NCBI GenBank assembly: GCA_950295325.1
Contig: OX485804.1
Coordinates: 46,426,429 to 46,490,428 of the forward strand
Length of the DNA: 64,000 bases
Direction: 5' to 3'
DNA from: Polytrichum commune
Taxonomy: Eukaryota; Streptophyta; Polytrichopsida; Polytrichales; Polytrichaceae
Part shown: positions 22,050-32,539 of the stretch, piece after piece
How the letters are laid out: every line of letters starts with the position of its first letter
How positions within the stretch are numbered: position 1 is the stretch's first letter
Made by a program: the position numbers and the translations under genes
The notes under the pieces: model-generated
What the model was told of the DNA's origin: nothing
The model's input: only the letters and a program-made list of their open reading frames with translations
Databases searched by the model: none

Positions 22050-23175
22050 GGGTGCAAGCACGGTAAAGTGGACAACTCCTCAGGGAGTGCACTATTCATT
22101 AAAACCAAGCATCACGTGCGTGCATGCCCCTTATTAAAATACCCCTGTATACATTTTATTTTTGCTAAAATCAAGCAATATACTTACAAATCTCATTGCT
22201 TCAAAATACATTTCCATACGTACACAAGGGTCCAAAAACAAATACATAAATTGTATATAACATGTGTACAAATGTTTGGAAATGCAAAAATATGGCCCTA
22301 TTATATGTATAATATCAAATCATGGATTTTTAGTTATAAAGTCGTTACTTAGTGGATGAAAAAACACATGATTCTTGGTCCAGGTCTGACTTGAACGCGT
22401 AAACGCGTAAATGCGTACTTTACATATATTTTTCTATAGCCTCATGTATATCTACTTCTTGCTTAATAGCAATATGTCTCTTGTACGTACATTTTGTACA
22501 TGCTTGTTTTAAATAATACCCCTTTTGTGCACCCACGTGTATAAATACAGTACTTGAACAGTGCACTCCCTGGGGACAACTCCTGATCCCTGCCTAGTGT
22601 TCAGTGAAAGTGATTCAAAACTATACACTAACTTTGAATTTTGTGAAGAAAAAAATCATAGACATTTTAAAAACATATTGATCTACTAAGCCAAGCAAAT
22701 TGTGATGACAAAAAAAATTCCAAGAAAAGTCTACATATTCTAGAAGACGGTACAAGTGGTGTGCAAGTAGGTGATATTGAACAAGTGACTCTCTAAAATT
22801 TGTTTCAAGTATGATAAACTTACACTAAATTGATGGTTTTCCACAAAGTTTGATGATGATGCCCTCAAGTAGATAATGAATTCAAGGAATATGAAAGAAA
22901 TTTCCAACTTCAAAATAGTTAAGGTCATGAAATCTACGTCCAAAACCATACTCAACCATTTGCTTTTGAGCATCACTTTTAATGATAAGTATTGAAGATC
23001 TCAACTTGATTTTCTACATTTGAGTATTCAACACAACTGTTACAACAAAGGTCATCATGAAAAGAAATCCAATTCAAACAACGCTTTGCTATTACTTTTA
23101 GGCCTTTGACCAAAAAAAACTATGGTTTTAGTGTACCGGAGCACTTTTTTGGTCCACTTTACCATGCTTGCACCC
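22050..23175 (-). mobile_element. TIR element with 4-bp target duplication, copy A (interrupted)
   Basis: The left end GGGTGCAAGCACGGTAAAGT and the reverse complement of the right end GGGTGCAAGCATGGTAAAGT form a long terminal inverted repeat. AAAA flanks each side (22046-22049, 23176-23179). With the inner insertion (22081-22574) removed, the element is about 620 bp and nearly identical, in reverse orientation, to copy B at 28349-28979. It contains a 78-codon ORF also present in copy B, but this has no recognised domain and is probably not a protein gene. Confidence 0.82.
22081..22574. mobile_element. Mutator-like MITE nested in copy A
   Basis: About 494 bp with inverted ends CAGGGAGTGCACTATTCA and CAGGGAGTGCACTGTTCA (reverse complement of the right end). 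Comparison with uninterrupted copy B gives the target exactly: GACAACTCCT is present once in copy B and on both sides here (22071-22080, 22575-22584). A 10 or 11-bp duplication (GG is ambiguous) points to a Mutator-type transposase. No coding capacity. Confidence 0.78.
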
Positions 23176-23276
23176 AAAAAATTGACTATATAGATAGATA
23201 GAAGAGATAGATAGAAACTCCGGTCCCTTTTTAGCAAGGGGCCGGCGTGAATAAAGTGTCCGTTCGTAATGTCCTC

Positions 23277-23289
23277 GGGGGGGGGGGGG
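23277..23289. repeat. Poly-G run
   Basis: Thirteen consecutive G residues, with no other structure recognised in 23180-23585. Length should be treated with caution because homopolymers are prone to sequencing error. Confidence 0.7.
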
Positions 23290-23584
23290 TAGTCATTGGT
23301 TGGAGTAGCAATATACGTGCGAACAAATGATAGGGTATTTTAAAAACATGGGGGCTAAAAATTATAAATGGACTTAAGAGTAATATAGGGTATCAAAAAT
23401 GGCACTGGACATCTTTAAAGTACTATAGGGTATGGAATAATAGGTAATTTGGAATTATAAGTAATGCAAGCCATTTTTCTATTAACCCAAAGTAGAAATT
23501 TACATAATGATAGCATGTGAAAAAAAGAAGAGAATTGAAAGTAATACCCCCCTATAAAATAGTGGTTGTTCGCACCTATATCCT

Positions 23585-23925
23585 TAACTTTCTAACACAC
23601 TGCCCCCCCTGAGGTAATGTCAATGACCCGATGCCCACCGGACAAGGGGAGATTGGGGCAATACTACTCTCCCCTTTCGAGGATGGGCACTATAGTGACA
23701 CACTATACTAGTTCCTAGCTAGCCACTAGTGCCTTGAAGATACCGGACATGGTATCCTCCCAAAGGGCTTTGAGGTACCCATACAACAAGGTCCAAGGAC
23801 CCCCCACCATAGTTGGGTGGACTAAGGTGGTGAGCACCACGCCGGCATGGGGAATAGAACTCACAACCTCCTCATTGGGGGTCATGAGCCCTAACCACCA
23901 AGCCAAGGCCCGTGGTGCCTTTTGA
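23585..23925 (-). mobile_element. tRNA-derived SINE-like element
   Basis: Read on the minus strand, the head looks like a tRNA: TGGCTTGGTGGTTAGGGCTC corresponds to an A box and D arm (tRNAs have TGGCNCAGTTGGTTAGAGC). About 30 bases on, GGTTGTGAGTTCTATTCCC corresponds to a B box (GGTTCGANTCC-like). Both are spaced as in an internal RNA polymerase III promoter. There is no cloverleaf completion or tRNA 3' end, so it is not a tRNA gene. A tRNA-unrelated body follows. The 3' end is uncertain. Confidence 0.5.
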
Positions 23926-25272
23926 CTATATACCTTATGTGTGCTCACATTCAACAATCAATTATCAAGCATCAAAGTGTTGTTGCCCAACCAACCTACT
24001 TGGCGGCCGCCGCCATTCTCAAGCATTAAACAATTGCATTACCCTACTTGGGATGCATTATCCCTACTCACTTTATAACAAATATCCCCATGATGGCTCA
24101 ATTTCACAAACAAGTGACACATTCTTCCCGAGGTTCACATGGTTACACAAACAAAGGACCAATAGGAGATTGTTTTTTCGTCCGCTTCTAGACCGTACTA
24201 GTTTCAAAAGGCGCATTTCAACATGGGGAATGGATCCCTATCTATGTGCCGGTTTATATCTTAAAATATCAATCCCAAGGCATAGTATTATTGCAAATGT
24301 GGCAACATAAGAAGTACAACATATTATTATTATAACACTAGAGGCGAGCATCAATTCAATGCCCCAACTTCACAAGATTGGTTTATGGAGGATCTCAATT
24401 TGAATGGTAATCAGATTGAAGCTAGATTAATGTTAAGCTGATTTAATGCGGAGGCCAAGATTTGAAGCCAAGATTTTGATGATCAACAAGTGGATCTTGT
24501 TGTCAAGTTGCAACTTGAATTGCAAGAATTGAGTATTAATTAACGATAAATATGAAGTATAGTGGTCCTGGCACTTGGGGCGGCAACATGTGCTTTAATG
24601 ATAATCAGTTGATTTTTTTTAATTATGCTTATTTCCTTTCCACAAATCTTGTTTTTCTCAATGACTTTGGTTTTGCTACAAAGAACTTATTAAAATAAGT
24701 CCAATGGTATTTTATTTGACATAGTTGATGTGCGTATTTCTTGTAGACCATGAATAAAAAAAGAAAAAAGCATAGGTATTGAGATATAAGAATATTTTAA
24801 AATAAAATTATTTTAAAATAATAATAATAATAGTTATTCTACCTTATTTTTATATTATTTTAATTTATGTTTACATTTGATATTCTTATTAAACCACTGT
24901 CATATTTTATCATAAACTTATCATTTTGCCGATGATCCCTGCTTATTATAAATGTGTTCTGGTTCACTTCAAAACAGTGTGAAAAATAGGCCATTCATCA
25001 CATGCGCCCCACAGGGTGCTATATAGCAGTTTCAGTTTGCAACATAGTGGTCGCGCTTCGGTAGTACCATAGTAGCACACTTCAACTTGAGATTCATGGG
25101 TTGGGTCAGTCGAGATTGCTACTTACTTGTCTGCCTATAGCTGATCTCAAATCTTGTCAGCTGATGGGATGGAAGGCCCAAATTGAGCTCTAAATGCTCA
25201 TGAATTGATAGTAGAGTTTGTCTTGGAGCTAGATTGATTGATAGACTCGAGAATCTGGCGCAGCTAACGATC
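23926..25272. other. Gene-free stretch and likely P450 promoter
   Basis: Very AT-rich between 24600 and 24960. No gene or repeat recognised. The last few hundred bases are the presumed promoter and 5' UTR of the P450. Confidence 0.4.
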
Positions 25273-25736
25273 ATGTCGACTACCAAAGATTTTTGGGTGT
25301 GCACACTGCTACTATTACTACTGCTATTGGTGACGCTGGCGGTGGTGATGGTTTTTGTGAATAACGAGCTGCGGAAGAAGTTGCCTCCGGGGCCTCGACC
25401 TGTGCCAATCCTGGGAAACCTTCTCGAACTGAAGGAGCTTCCCCACCAGTCTCTCCGCGCGCTTGCGGCTCGGTATGGGGGCCTCATGTATCTCTGTTTG
25501 GGTATGGTGATGTTATCAGCACTGGATCATGATTTCTTGAATGAATGAATGGATGTTTGATTAGGGATTGGTAGGAAGCAACCAAAAGTCTTGCAGACAA
25601 GACTGTTGCCACCTGACGGACGGCGATGTGTCACCACTGTTTTTTGAGAGTTGTTTCGCTTTCCACGTATTAGAGTTATCTTGTAACTCAACTGGAGTTT
25701 TGGTTGGGAGTTGGTTGTTTTGCATACGATCTTTGC

Positions 25737-25880
25737 CATGTTCGGTAAGTTTTGGTGCATGTTTGGAGTCGGTGTGAAGGTTTGAACAAAGACCATTCTA
25801 TATTGGTTCAGTGAGGGCCAAACTCATTTTCTCACGGCAAGAGATGCCCGTGGTTTCCAAATACCTAGTTTGATCACACC
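25737..25880. repeat. Dispersed repeat in P450 intron 1, shared with PPR gene 2
   Basis: Phrases TTTGGTAAG-like, GGTGCAT, GGTGTGAAGGTTT, ATTGGTTCA.TG.GGGCC and TTTTNNCANGGCAAGAG occur in the same order at about 56337-56470. It is likely an old MITE. Boundaries are uncertain. Confidence 0.45.
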
Positions 25881-28132
25881 GCACATGCCTCCAAAACATC
25901 CTTTCGACGTGTGGTATTGTGATTGGCACATAGCACACCTAATACCCCCCATAGCCAACGCCCCGAAGTCGTACCATGCAGCACTGGCTATACCACACAT
26001 CATGAACCAACTCTACCTCTTTCGATCATCTAGTGCTATGGACTACATAACTAGTGAGAGTATTTAGTAGATGACGAGTTGCAATCTCAACGAGACATCC
26101 ATCCACTTATGAATGCTAGTTATGGGACATAACTGATCTACTTATGAATGTAAGTTGGATGAATTGATCTCTGCATGGACATGATAGTTCAAGAGAGTTG
26201 TTGGAAGTCCTCTACACTCGGATGATGAGCGACCAATTATGTCCAGTTTCTTCACTTGTCAACTATTAGCCCGTGGTGCCTATATTATACCCAACTTGTT
26301 GACATATAGCCCACCCACACTTATTGGCGCAGGCCACCAGGTAACGATTTCTACCAACATGGGCCGCTTTTAGAACTGGTTTAGCGAGTGAGAGCCACTA
26401 GTTGCAACCAGAGCTGGTACTCACCGTTCACTGGTGCCCCGCAACAGTAAAGTGTGAATGGACTAATAGGCACCTACATTCCTCTAACATTTTTGGGAAC
26501 ACATCTTGCCAACGTGTCATGTTGCGTGTGGCTGAGAGCACACCTAATACCCCTCATAGAGTCAAAGCCTAATCCTGTGGTTGTAGGGTCGCAACCATGC
26601 ATTGTGGTGTCAACGGCCGCGGTGGCGAAGGAGCTCTTTCAGCTCAACGACGCGATTTTTGCGTCGAGGCCCCGGCGATTGTTTCTGACCGTCTTTCTGG
26701 GCACTGCGGAATACAAAAACTTGGTGGGGGCTCCTTACGGACCTCATTGGCGGCGGCTGCGCAAACTGTGCAACACGGAGCTCTTCTCCCCGCGGCGCCA
26801 GGCGTCGTACCAAAAGACACGGACAGAGGAGATCCACAACATGATGAGGATCCTCGTGGAAAACTCCGAGAGTGGAAAGGCGTCGAACCTCAAACTCTTG
26901 CTGTATGGTGCGACTATCAACATTATGACCAGAATGCTTGTCAACAAGAGGTAAGCAATCAGCTATCCAAATGTAGGAGGTATGTGACCCTAAATTAACG
27001 GACTCACACCGACTGCAAAGTGATCAACATCTTCAAACGCTTGATCATAGCATTTCATGGCAGGTGATCCTCTATACCTCATGCAGGAAGTGCTTTTATG
27101 ATCTCAAGAGACAACTTGACAGTTTGATCACATCAAGATCATATGATGCTTACAACTCTCCAACAATAGACCTGTATTGTATGAAATATCAACCAATGAG
27201 ATTAAGTTTCTCGTCGTGATAACGAGGTTTGTGTTTATGATGAATTTCAAGTGCTTTTAACCCAACATTTAGCACTTGCAAGGGTCACCATTTCCTAATG
27301 ACACGTTTTATGAACGAGTTTACAAATATTGTCATCTCAACTCACTTTTAGTTCATCCAAGTGCCAAATATTCAAACAAAGTTTGGTATATTCTACATCC
27401 CAACATTTATGTGGTGAGATACTATCATGTATGATTGAAATTTGGATGAAAATACACTTAGATAAGTGATGGTAATTGCTACATTGTAAATCTATAATGC
27501 CCAATTGTTTTTACAGGGAACGAAAGATAATGTTAGGTTTACAATTAGAGTCGGTGACATAACACACGCGGTTTATATTGAGTATTGAGCAAGACAAATA
27601 GAATCGGTGACACTGAATGCAGTATTCAGTGTACTTGTTGGTGGAGTGCGGAGTAAATTAACACAGGTTTCTTCACTAACTTAGGTACTTTGGAAACAGA
27701 ATCGAGCACCAGCAGGAAAGAGAAGCCCTGGATGAGCTGACTACTCGTATCCTTGCCGCGTACAGTGCGTTTATCGTGAGTGACTATGTGCCATGGTTAA
27801 GCTTCGTCACGTGGTTACAAGGCTGGCACAGAGTTTAAGGCCCTCCGCGGGTATTATGCGGCGGTTACAGATAAGCTATTTGAACTAGAGAAGCGCAGAG
27901 AGCGTGGAGAAAAAATGCGGGGGCAGAAGAACAACAACGAGGATCCTGATCATGTACCCGACTTTGTGGATGTGATGTTGGCAGCGCCGCTGGAAGAAGA
28001 CGGGAGCCCTCTTTCCAATCAGGATCTCGCCATTGCATTGATGGTAAGTACGCAAACTCACAATTGGCACTTAAAGATTTATTGAAATCCAAACATTGCA
28101 AAACAGAACAAATTTCATGCTGCTATCATCTA

Positions 28133-29080
28133 AGGTAGAGGGGCACATTCCCGCTCGAATTTCAGATTGGCATGTTCATTGGGGAGTTATTAAGGGGGAA
28201 TCAATCTTGGAAGATGTGCAAAGTACATTGGAAATTGGACCAATTGGAATAATTAATTTTGGATTAATATTAAATTAGTTATGAATTTTGGAAGGAGAAC
28301 TCATAGGGGTACCCAAAACCACTCACCCCAAAAATGTACACCATGATTGGGTGCAAGCATGGTAAAGTGGACCAAAAAAGTGCTCCGGTACACTAAAACC
28401 ATAGTTTTTTTTGGTCAAAGGCCTAAAAGTAATAGCAAAGCGTTGTTTGAATTGGATTTCTTTTCATGATGACCTTTGTTGTAACAGTTGTGTAACTTGT
28501 GTTGAATACTCAAATGTAGAAAATCAAGTTGAGATCTTCAATACTTATCATTAAAAGTGATGCTCAAAAGCAAATGGTTGAGTATGGTTTTGGACGTAGA
28601 TTTCATGACCTTAACTATTTTGAAGTTGGAGATTTCTTTCATATTCCTTGAATTCATTATCTACTTGAGGGCATCATCATCAAACTTTGTGGAAAAACAT
28701 CAATTTAGTGTAAGTTTATCGTACTTGCAACAAATTTTAGAGAGTCACTTGTTCAATATCACCTACTTGCACACCACTTGTACCGTCTTCTAGAATATGT
28801 AGACTTTTCTTGGAATTTTTTTCGTCATCACAATTTGCTTGGCTTTGTAGATCAATATGTTTTTAAAATGTCTATGATTTTTTTCTTCACAAAATTCAAA
28901 GTTAGTGTATAGTTTTGAATCACTTTCACTGAACACTAGGCAGGGATCAGGAGTTGTCCACTTTACCGTGCTTGCACCCGATTACATAGAAATTTGAGGT
29001 ACGAAGCTATAATGTACCTCTTGTTTGGATAGGTCTAGTGAGCGGTTTAAGGACCCGAGCGGGAATGTGCCCCTCTACCT
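28133..29080. mobile_element. AGGTAG-family mariner-like MITE in P450 intron 3, with nested insertion
   Basis: The left end TA-AGGTAGAGGGGCACATTCCC and the right end, reverse complemented, are identical through GCACATTCCCGCTCG, flanked by TA on both sides (28131-28132, 29081-29082). It carries copy B (28349-28979) inside it, so about 317 bp is its own. TA target use fits Tc1/mariner-type elements. Confidence 0.8.
28349..28979 (+). mobile_element. TIR element with 4-bp target duplication, copy B (intact)
   Basis: 631-bp element with ends GGGTGCAAGCATGGTAAAGT and (reverse complement) GGGTGCAAGCACGGTAAAGT, flanked by GATT on both sides (28345-28348, 28980-28983). It is nearly identical in inverse orientation to copy A. 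It lies inside the mariner-like MITE 28133-29080. Confidence 0.85.
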
Positions 29081-29153
29081 TAGTCCTGATCCATCCTTAT
29101 CCTTGGCAATTATACAAAGCACTCAAAAATCTACTCTACCAGGCAACCACCTA

Positions 29154-29555
29154 AAGTAGATGGGTCTTGAATGATTACTTTTTCAGATTAGCCCCCTTCT
29201 CGTAGGATATGAATCACATGATTAGTACAAGACGGTTCGCAAATTCAATTCCAGACCGTAGCCACTCTTCTCATAATTTTTGGAGCTCATATGAATATCT
29301 TATTCATAATCAAAGTGAAGATTCTTGTGCTCATATACGTGCCCCAAATTATGTTGATTATTGACTCTAGAACGGTTATGATATGTTGAGCATGTATTCC
29401 AATCTCTTTTAAAGACATGTCTTTTTGGTATCGTTTTTGAAACTACACTTGCCACATTCCAATCAAATATAAAAATGCAATTAAGATAAAAATAGAAAAA
29501 TAGAAAAATAGAAAAACACAATTAAGATAAGTAAGCAAATTAAGCATGTCTACTT
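29154..29555. mobile_element. AGGTAG-family mariner-like MITE
   Basis: 402 bp from TA-AAGTAGATGGGTCTTGAA to ...GCATGTCTACTT-TA, so the ends are inverted and TA-flanked. The interior (TTTTTGGAGCTCATATGAAT, CAATCTCTTTTAAAGACATG) matches the element at 32540. It sits in P450 intron 3. Confidence 0.7.
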
Positions 29556-29835
29556 TAGACGACTGATAACATAAGTTTAACAAAAACCTAGAATTACATA
29601 GGTCAACTATTGTAGACAATCTTCTAAATTCGTACGATCAAGGTAGGGGATGAGCACGTTCCTACTTGCATTGAAACTAAATATATTCAAGATCACTCAA
29701 AGTTTTGAACATGGAACGTCACCAAAGAAAACCTTGACCTCATGAAGTTCCAATTGGCCCTTACATCTCTAGGATGCTTCAACTAGTTCTCCTTGAATAC
29801 ATTTTAACAATCATCCCAAATACTTTGCACTCCTT

Positions 29836-30312
29836 GGGCCGGTTTACAGTCTAAGTCGAGACCGAATTTTGCGTCATAAAGCTAGAATATATGCTTCTCA
29901 TTGGTGCAATTTTTGAAATCGGTCCAACCACGTTACACCTAGGGTAAGGCCAATTTTTTTTAAATGAACTTTTTATTTAGAAAAGACATGATTAAACATG
30001 GTCCGAGCTCAAGCAAAGGAGCACACCATTCTTGGAAGGCCGATTCTTGGCCTTCAGACCAATTTCAGATTTGGATATAGAAATATTACTTTTTAAAATA
30101 TCAAATTATTGAAGTGTTTCAGGTCGTTTGATTGATTGAAATCCAAATGGCTCCCTCTCTTCTTCTCTTCCCTTCAAGGCTTTATGTAATGACCTCCCTT
30201 CTTTGACCTCAAGGTCATTAGACACGGGAGAATTGGCCCTTGTTATAATGTTATTCTAACGAGTACTTGGGACCAACTTGAAGGCTAATAGGGGCTGAAA
30301 TCTTATTGAAAC
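29836..30312. mobile_element. Possible Tourist-like MITE
   Basis: Left GGGCCGGTTTACAGTCTAAG and right end (reverse complement) GGGGCCGTTTCAATAAGATT form a weak inverted repeat of the GGGCCNNTT type. No clean TWA duplication is visible (CTT/AAG flanks), so this is tentative. Confidence 0.35.
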
Positions 30313-30556
30313 GGCCCCAAGAAAATCGGTCTCAACCTTATATGTAAACTGACCCTTGATTCTTTGATTTATTGGCTTTCCAATTACTGGTGCCTAGGGT
30401 TGAGTCCACCTTGAAAGCGGACAATAGCTTGTGCATGAGTGCTCCATTACCATGGTTGATATGAACCAAGTGCACCGATACAAGGGCCTTGAATTTTATC
30501 ACCTCTATTGGCCAGTATCTAGGAAGAATGTTATAATAATATAGGTGGTACACCCC

Positions 30557-30636
30557 CTTGTAAAAGTGATACATATCTTGTAAAAGTGATACATATCTTG
30601 TAAAAGTGATACATATCTTGTAAAAGTGATACTATC
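30557..30636. repeat. 20-bp minisatellite, four copies
   Basis: TTGTAAAAGTGATACATATC repeats at 30558, 30578, 30598 and 30618 with the last copy truncated. It is exact at the 20-bp period and lies in P450 intron 3. Confidence 0.92.
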
Positions 30637-30666
30637 TTAGATATTCGGACATAGGTAATGAGCTTA

Positions 30667-31048
30667 AGGTATGCATGTGTTACTCGGTTACTTTTCTTAA
30701 TCAGGCACCTAGTATATTTGATTGATTGTGGTCAAGTGAGGATCAGAAAATAAACACCATAAAGACACACATGTTTAAAGGAGATTGGAGTATGTTTCCA
30801 AATTTTATTGGCTACTCCACATTCAGTAATGAATAGAATTGGGAGGACTTGTGTATTCGGTTAAGGACTCAACAAATGACATGCATTTCTGATAAGCAGA
30901 GTTAAATCTCAGGAGGTCCGATTTTCAATCTAATTTTTGCTGATGCTTCATCGTAGATTTGCACATGCAACACAAACTTTGTTTGTTTAAATGTAATTGG
31001 TAGAAGTTGGAGAACATGAAGAATGAACGGAACAACACCCACATACCT
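30667..31048. mobile_element. AGGTAG-family MITE, variant with AGGTATG ends
   Basis: Left end TA-AGGTATGCATGTG and right end (reverse complement) AGGTATGTGGGTG. The interior is about the same as the element at 61126 (CCAAATTTTATT, CTCCACA, AATTGGGA, GGTAGAA.TTGGAGAACATGAA). The right TA is lost. It ends only about 70 bp before P450 exon 4. Confidence 0.65.
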
Positions 31049-31752
31049 CTCTGTGTGTAAGCGATATCCGCCGAGGGAACTCATGCGCTTCTCCGAGACT
31101 CCGATGGATCTTGCAGGACATACTGAATGGAGGGAGCGAGACGAGCGCAACGACGGTGGAGTGGGCCATGGCGGAGCTCATCTCGCATCCGGAATCCATG
31201 AAGCGTGCGCAAGACGAACTTGAGCTTGTGGTGGGTGGCGATCGCCTTGTGGAAGAATCCGACCTTCCGAACCTCCCCTACCTGCAAGCCGTTATCAAGG
31301 AGGTTTACCGAATGCACCCTGCGGTCCCACTGGCTCTTCCCCGCGAGTCGACCAAGCCCTCCGAAGTCTTGGGCTACAAGCTCCCCGCCCGCACCCAACT
31401 CATCCTCAACATCGCGGCCATCCACCGCGACCCGAGCGTGTACGATCATCCCGACACGTTCGATCCCGAGAGGTTTGTCGACCATCACCTCGAAGTGAAC
31501 CCCACGTCCGGGTTCGATTCCTACGAGCTCATCCCGTTCAGCGCCGGCCGACGCATGTGTCCCGCTTTCAATGTCGGCCACTTGATGGTCTCCTTGCTCC
31601 TGGCGCACCTTCTGCGCAGCTTCGACTGGTCGCTTCCGGATGGTGAGAGTGCGGAAACCTACGACATGTCGGAGTCTTTCGGACTCAAGGTCGAACGGAA
31701 GATCCCTGTCTCCCTCATTGCCCACCCCAAGAGGCCAGCATATCTGTATTAA

Positions 31753-32030
31753 TTGTGAGATCCATACAAGTTACAATAAGTTGGACGGTTTCGCCTGCGT
31801 GCAAGCATGTGTCCTCCATGTGTCTCTGATGCTTTCAATCACACTTCATCAGATTGACATTTATTCCATAAGTTATAACATTAATCGTTGAGAAGAGCAT
31901 GTTGAAGAGCCAAAAATAAATAAAAATAATAAAAACTGACTTGCTCAAGCTGATGATTAGATCAATGCTGGTCTGATTTTGTCTATTTTTGCTACCATAT
32001 GAGTATCTATAATGAGGATTTCACATTTTT
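31753..32030. other. P450 3' UTR and spacer
   Basis: The region up to about 31890 is probably the 3' UTR, because it is duplicated together with the coding end at 32216-32400. No other feature seen. Confidence 0.5.
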
Positions 32031-32400
32031 CACGCATGTGTCCCACTTTTAATCTTGGCCACTTGACGGTCTCCTTGCACAACTTCCACTGGTCGCTTCC
32101 GGATGGTGGAAGTGCAGAAACCCACGACATGTCGGAGTCTGTCGGACTCACGGTCCACCGGAAGATGCATGTTTCCGTCATTGCCCACCCCAAGAGGCCA
32201 ACATATCTGTATTGATGGTGAGATTCCTATAAGTTACAATAAAGTGGGCGGCTTCGATTGCTTGCACGCACTTGTGCTTGTGAAGCTTTCAAAAGATTCT
32301 TGAGCTCCACATGAACTACGCAAGGATGTGTCCTCCATGTGTCTCTGCTGCCTTCAATCACTCGTCATCAACTTGAAATTTATCCCATAACATTGTCGTG
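32031..32400 (+). pseudogene. Duplicated 3' end of the P450 (coding tail plus 3' UTR)
   Basis: From the haem-loop methionine/cysteine region onward, this repeats the final exon of the upstream P450. It has ...FNLGHLTVSLHNFHWSLPDG, the same SAETHDMSES, and the same ending IAHPKRPTYLY followed by a stop. A run of residues corresponding to LLLAHLLRSF is shortened, keeping the frame. The similarity continues beyond the stop into the 3' UTR (GTGTCCTCCATGTGTCTCTG). Lacking everything upstream, it cannot encode a P450. Confidence 0.88.
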
Positions 32401-32539
32401 GAGAAGAGCATGATTGTCTCTGGAGAGGTATGAAAGTGAATTGTTGAAGCTGATGATTAGACCATCTAAGTTGAAGTCCTCACCCATGTTCACATCTGTT
32501 TGCATTGGGGAAGCTTGGGCCTTCTGCGTCCCTCCAGTA

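Larger units (their letters stand above)
25273..31752 (+). pseudogene. Cytochrome P450, CYP71-clan type, four exons, frameshifted
   Basis: Exons 25273-25501, 26560-26950, 27685-28043 and 31117-31752 total about 537 residues, a normal P450 length. The start shows a hydrophobic ER anchor (leucine-rich TLLLLLLLLVTLAVV) then the proline hinge KKLPPGPRPVPILGN. Later landmarks: C-helix WRRLRKLC, I-helix GGSETSATT, K-helix ExxR as KEVYRMHP, PERF as FDPERF, and the haem loop PFSAGRRMCPAF with the cysteine ligand. The order and A-type signatures suggest a microsomal oxygenase of specialised metabolism. The substrate cannot be told. Exon 3 contains one disruption: after LQGWH one extra base (about 27830) throws the frame into a TAA, and the downstream frame resumes perfectly as EFKALRGYY. 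So this copy is probably a pseudogene unless the base is a sequencing error. An alternative in-frame ATG lies at 25234. Intron 3 (3.1 kb) is filled by transposons. Confidence 0.85.

Noticed and set aside
22740..22976. 78-codon ORF conserved in a second copy at 28557-28793
   Set aside because: Conservation is explained by the near-identical transposon copies. No domain or coding signature.
23734..23925. tRNA gene
   Set aside because: A-box and B-box-like segments exist, but the acceptor and other stems cannot be completed, so it is called SINE-like.
30557..30636. CRISPR-like array
   Set aside because: The four 20-bp units are directly adjacent with no spacers, so this is a minisatellite in a plant intron.
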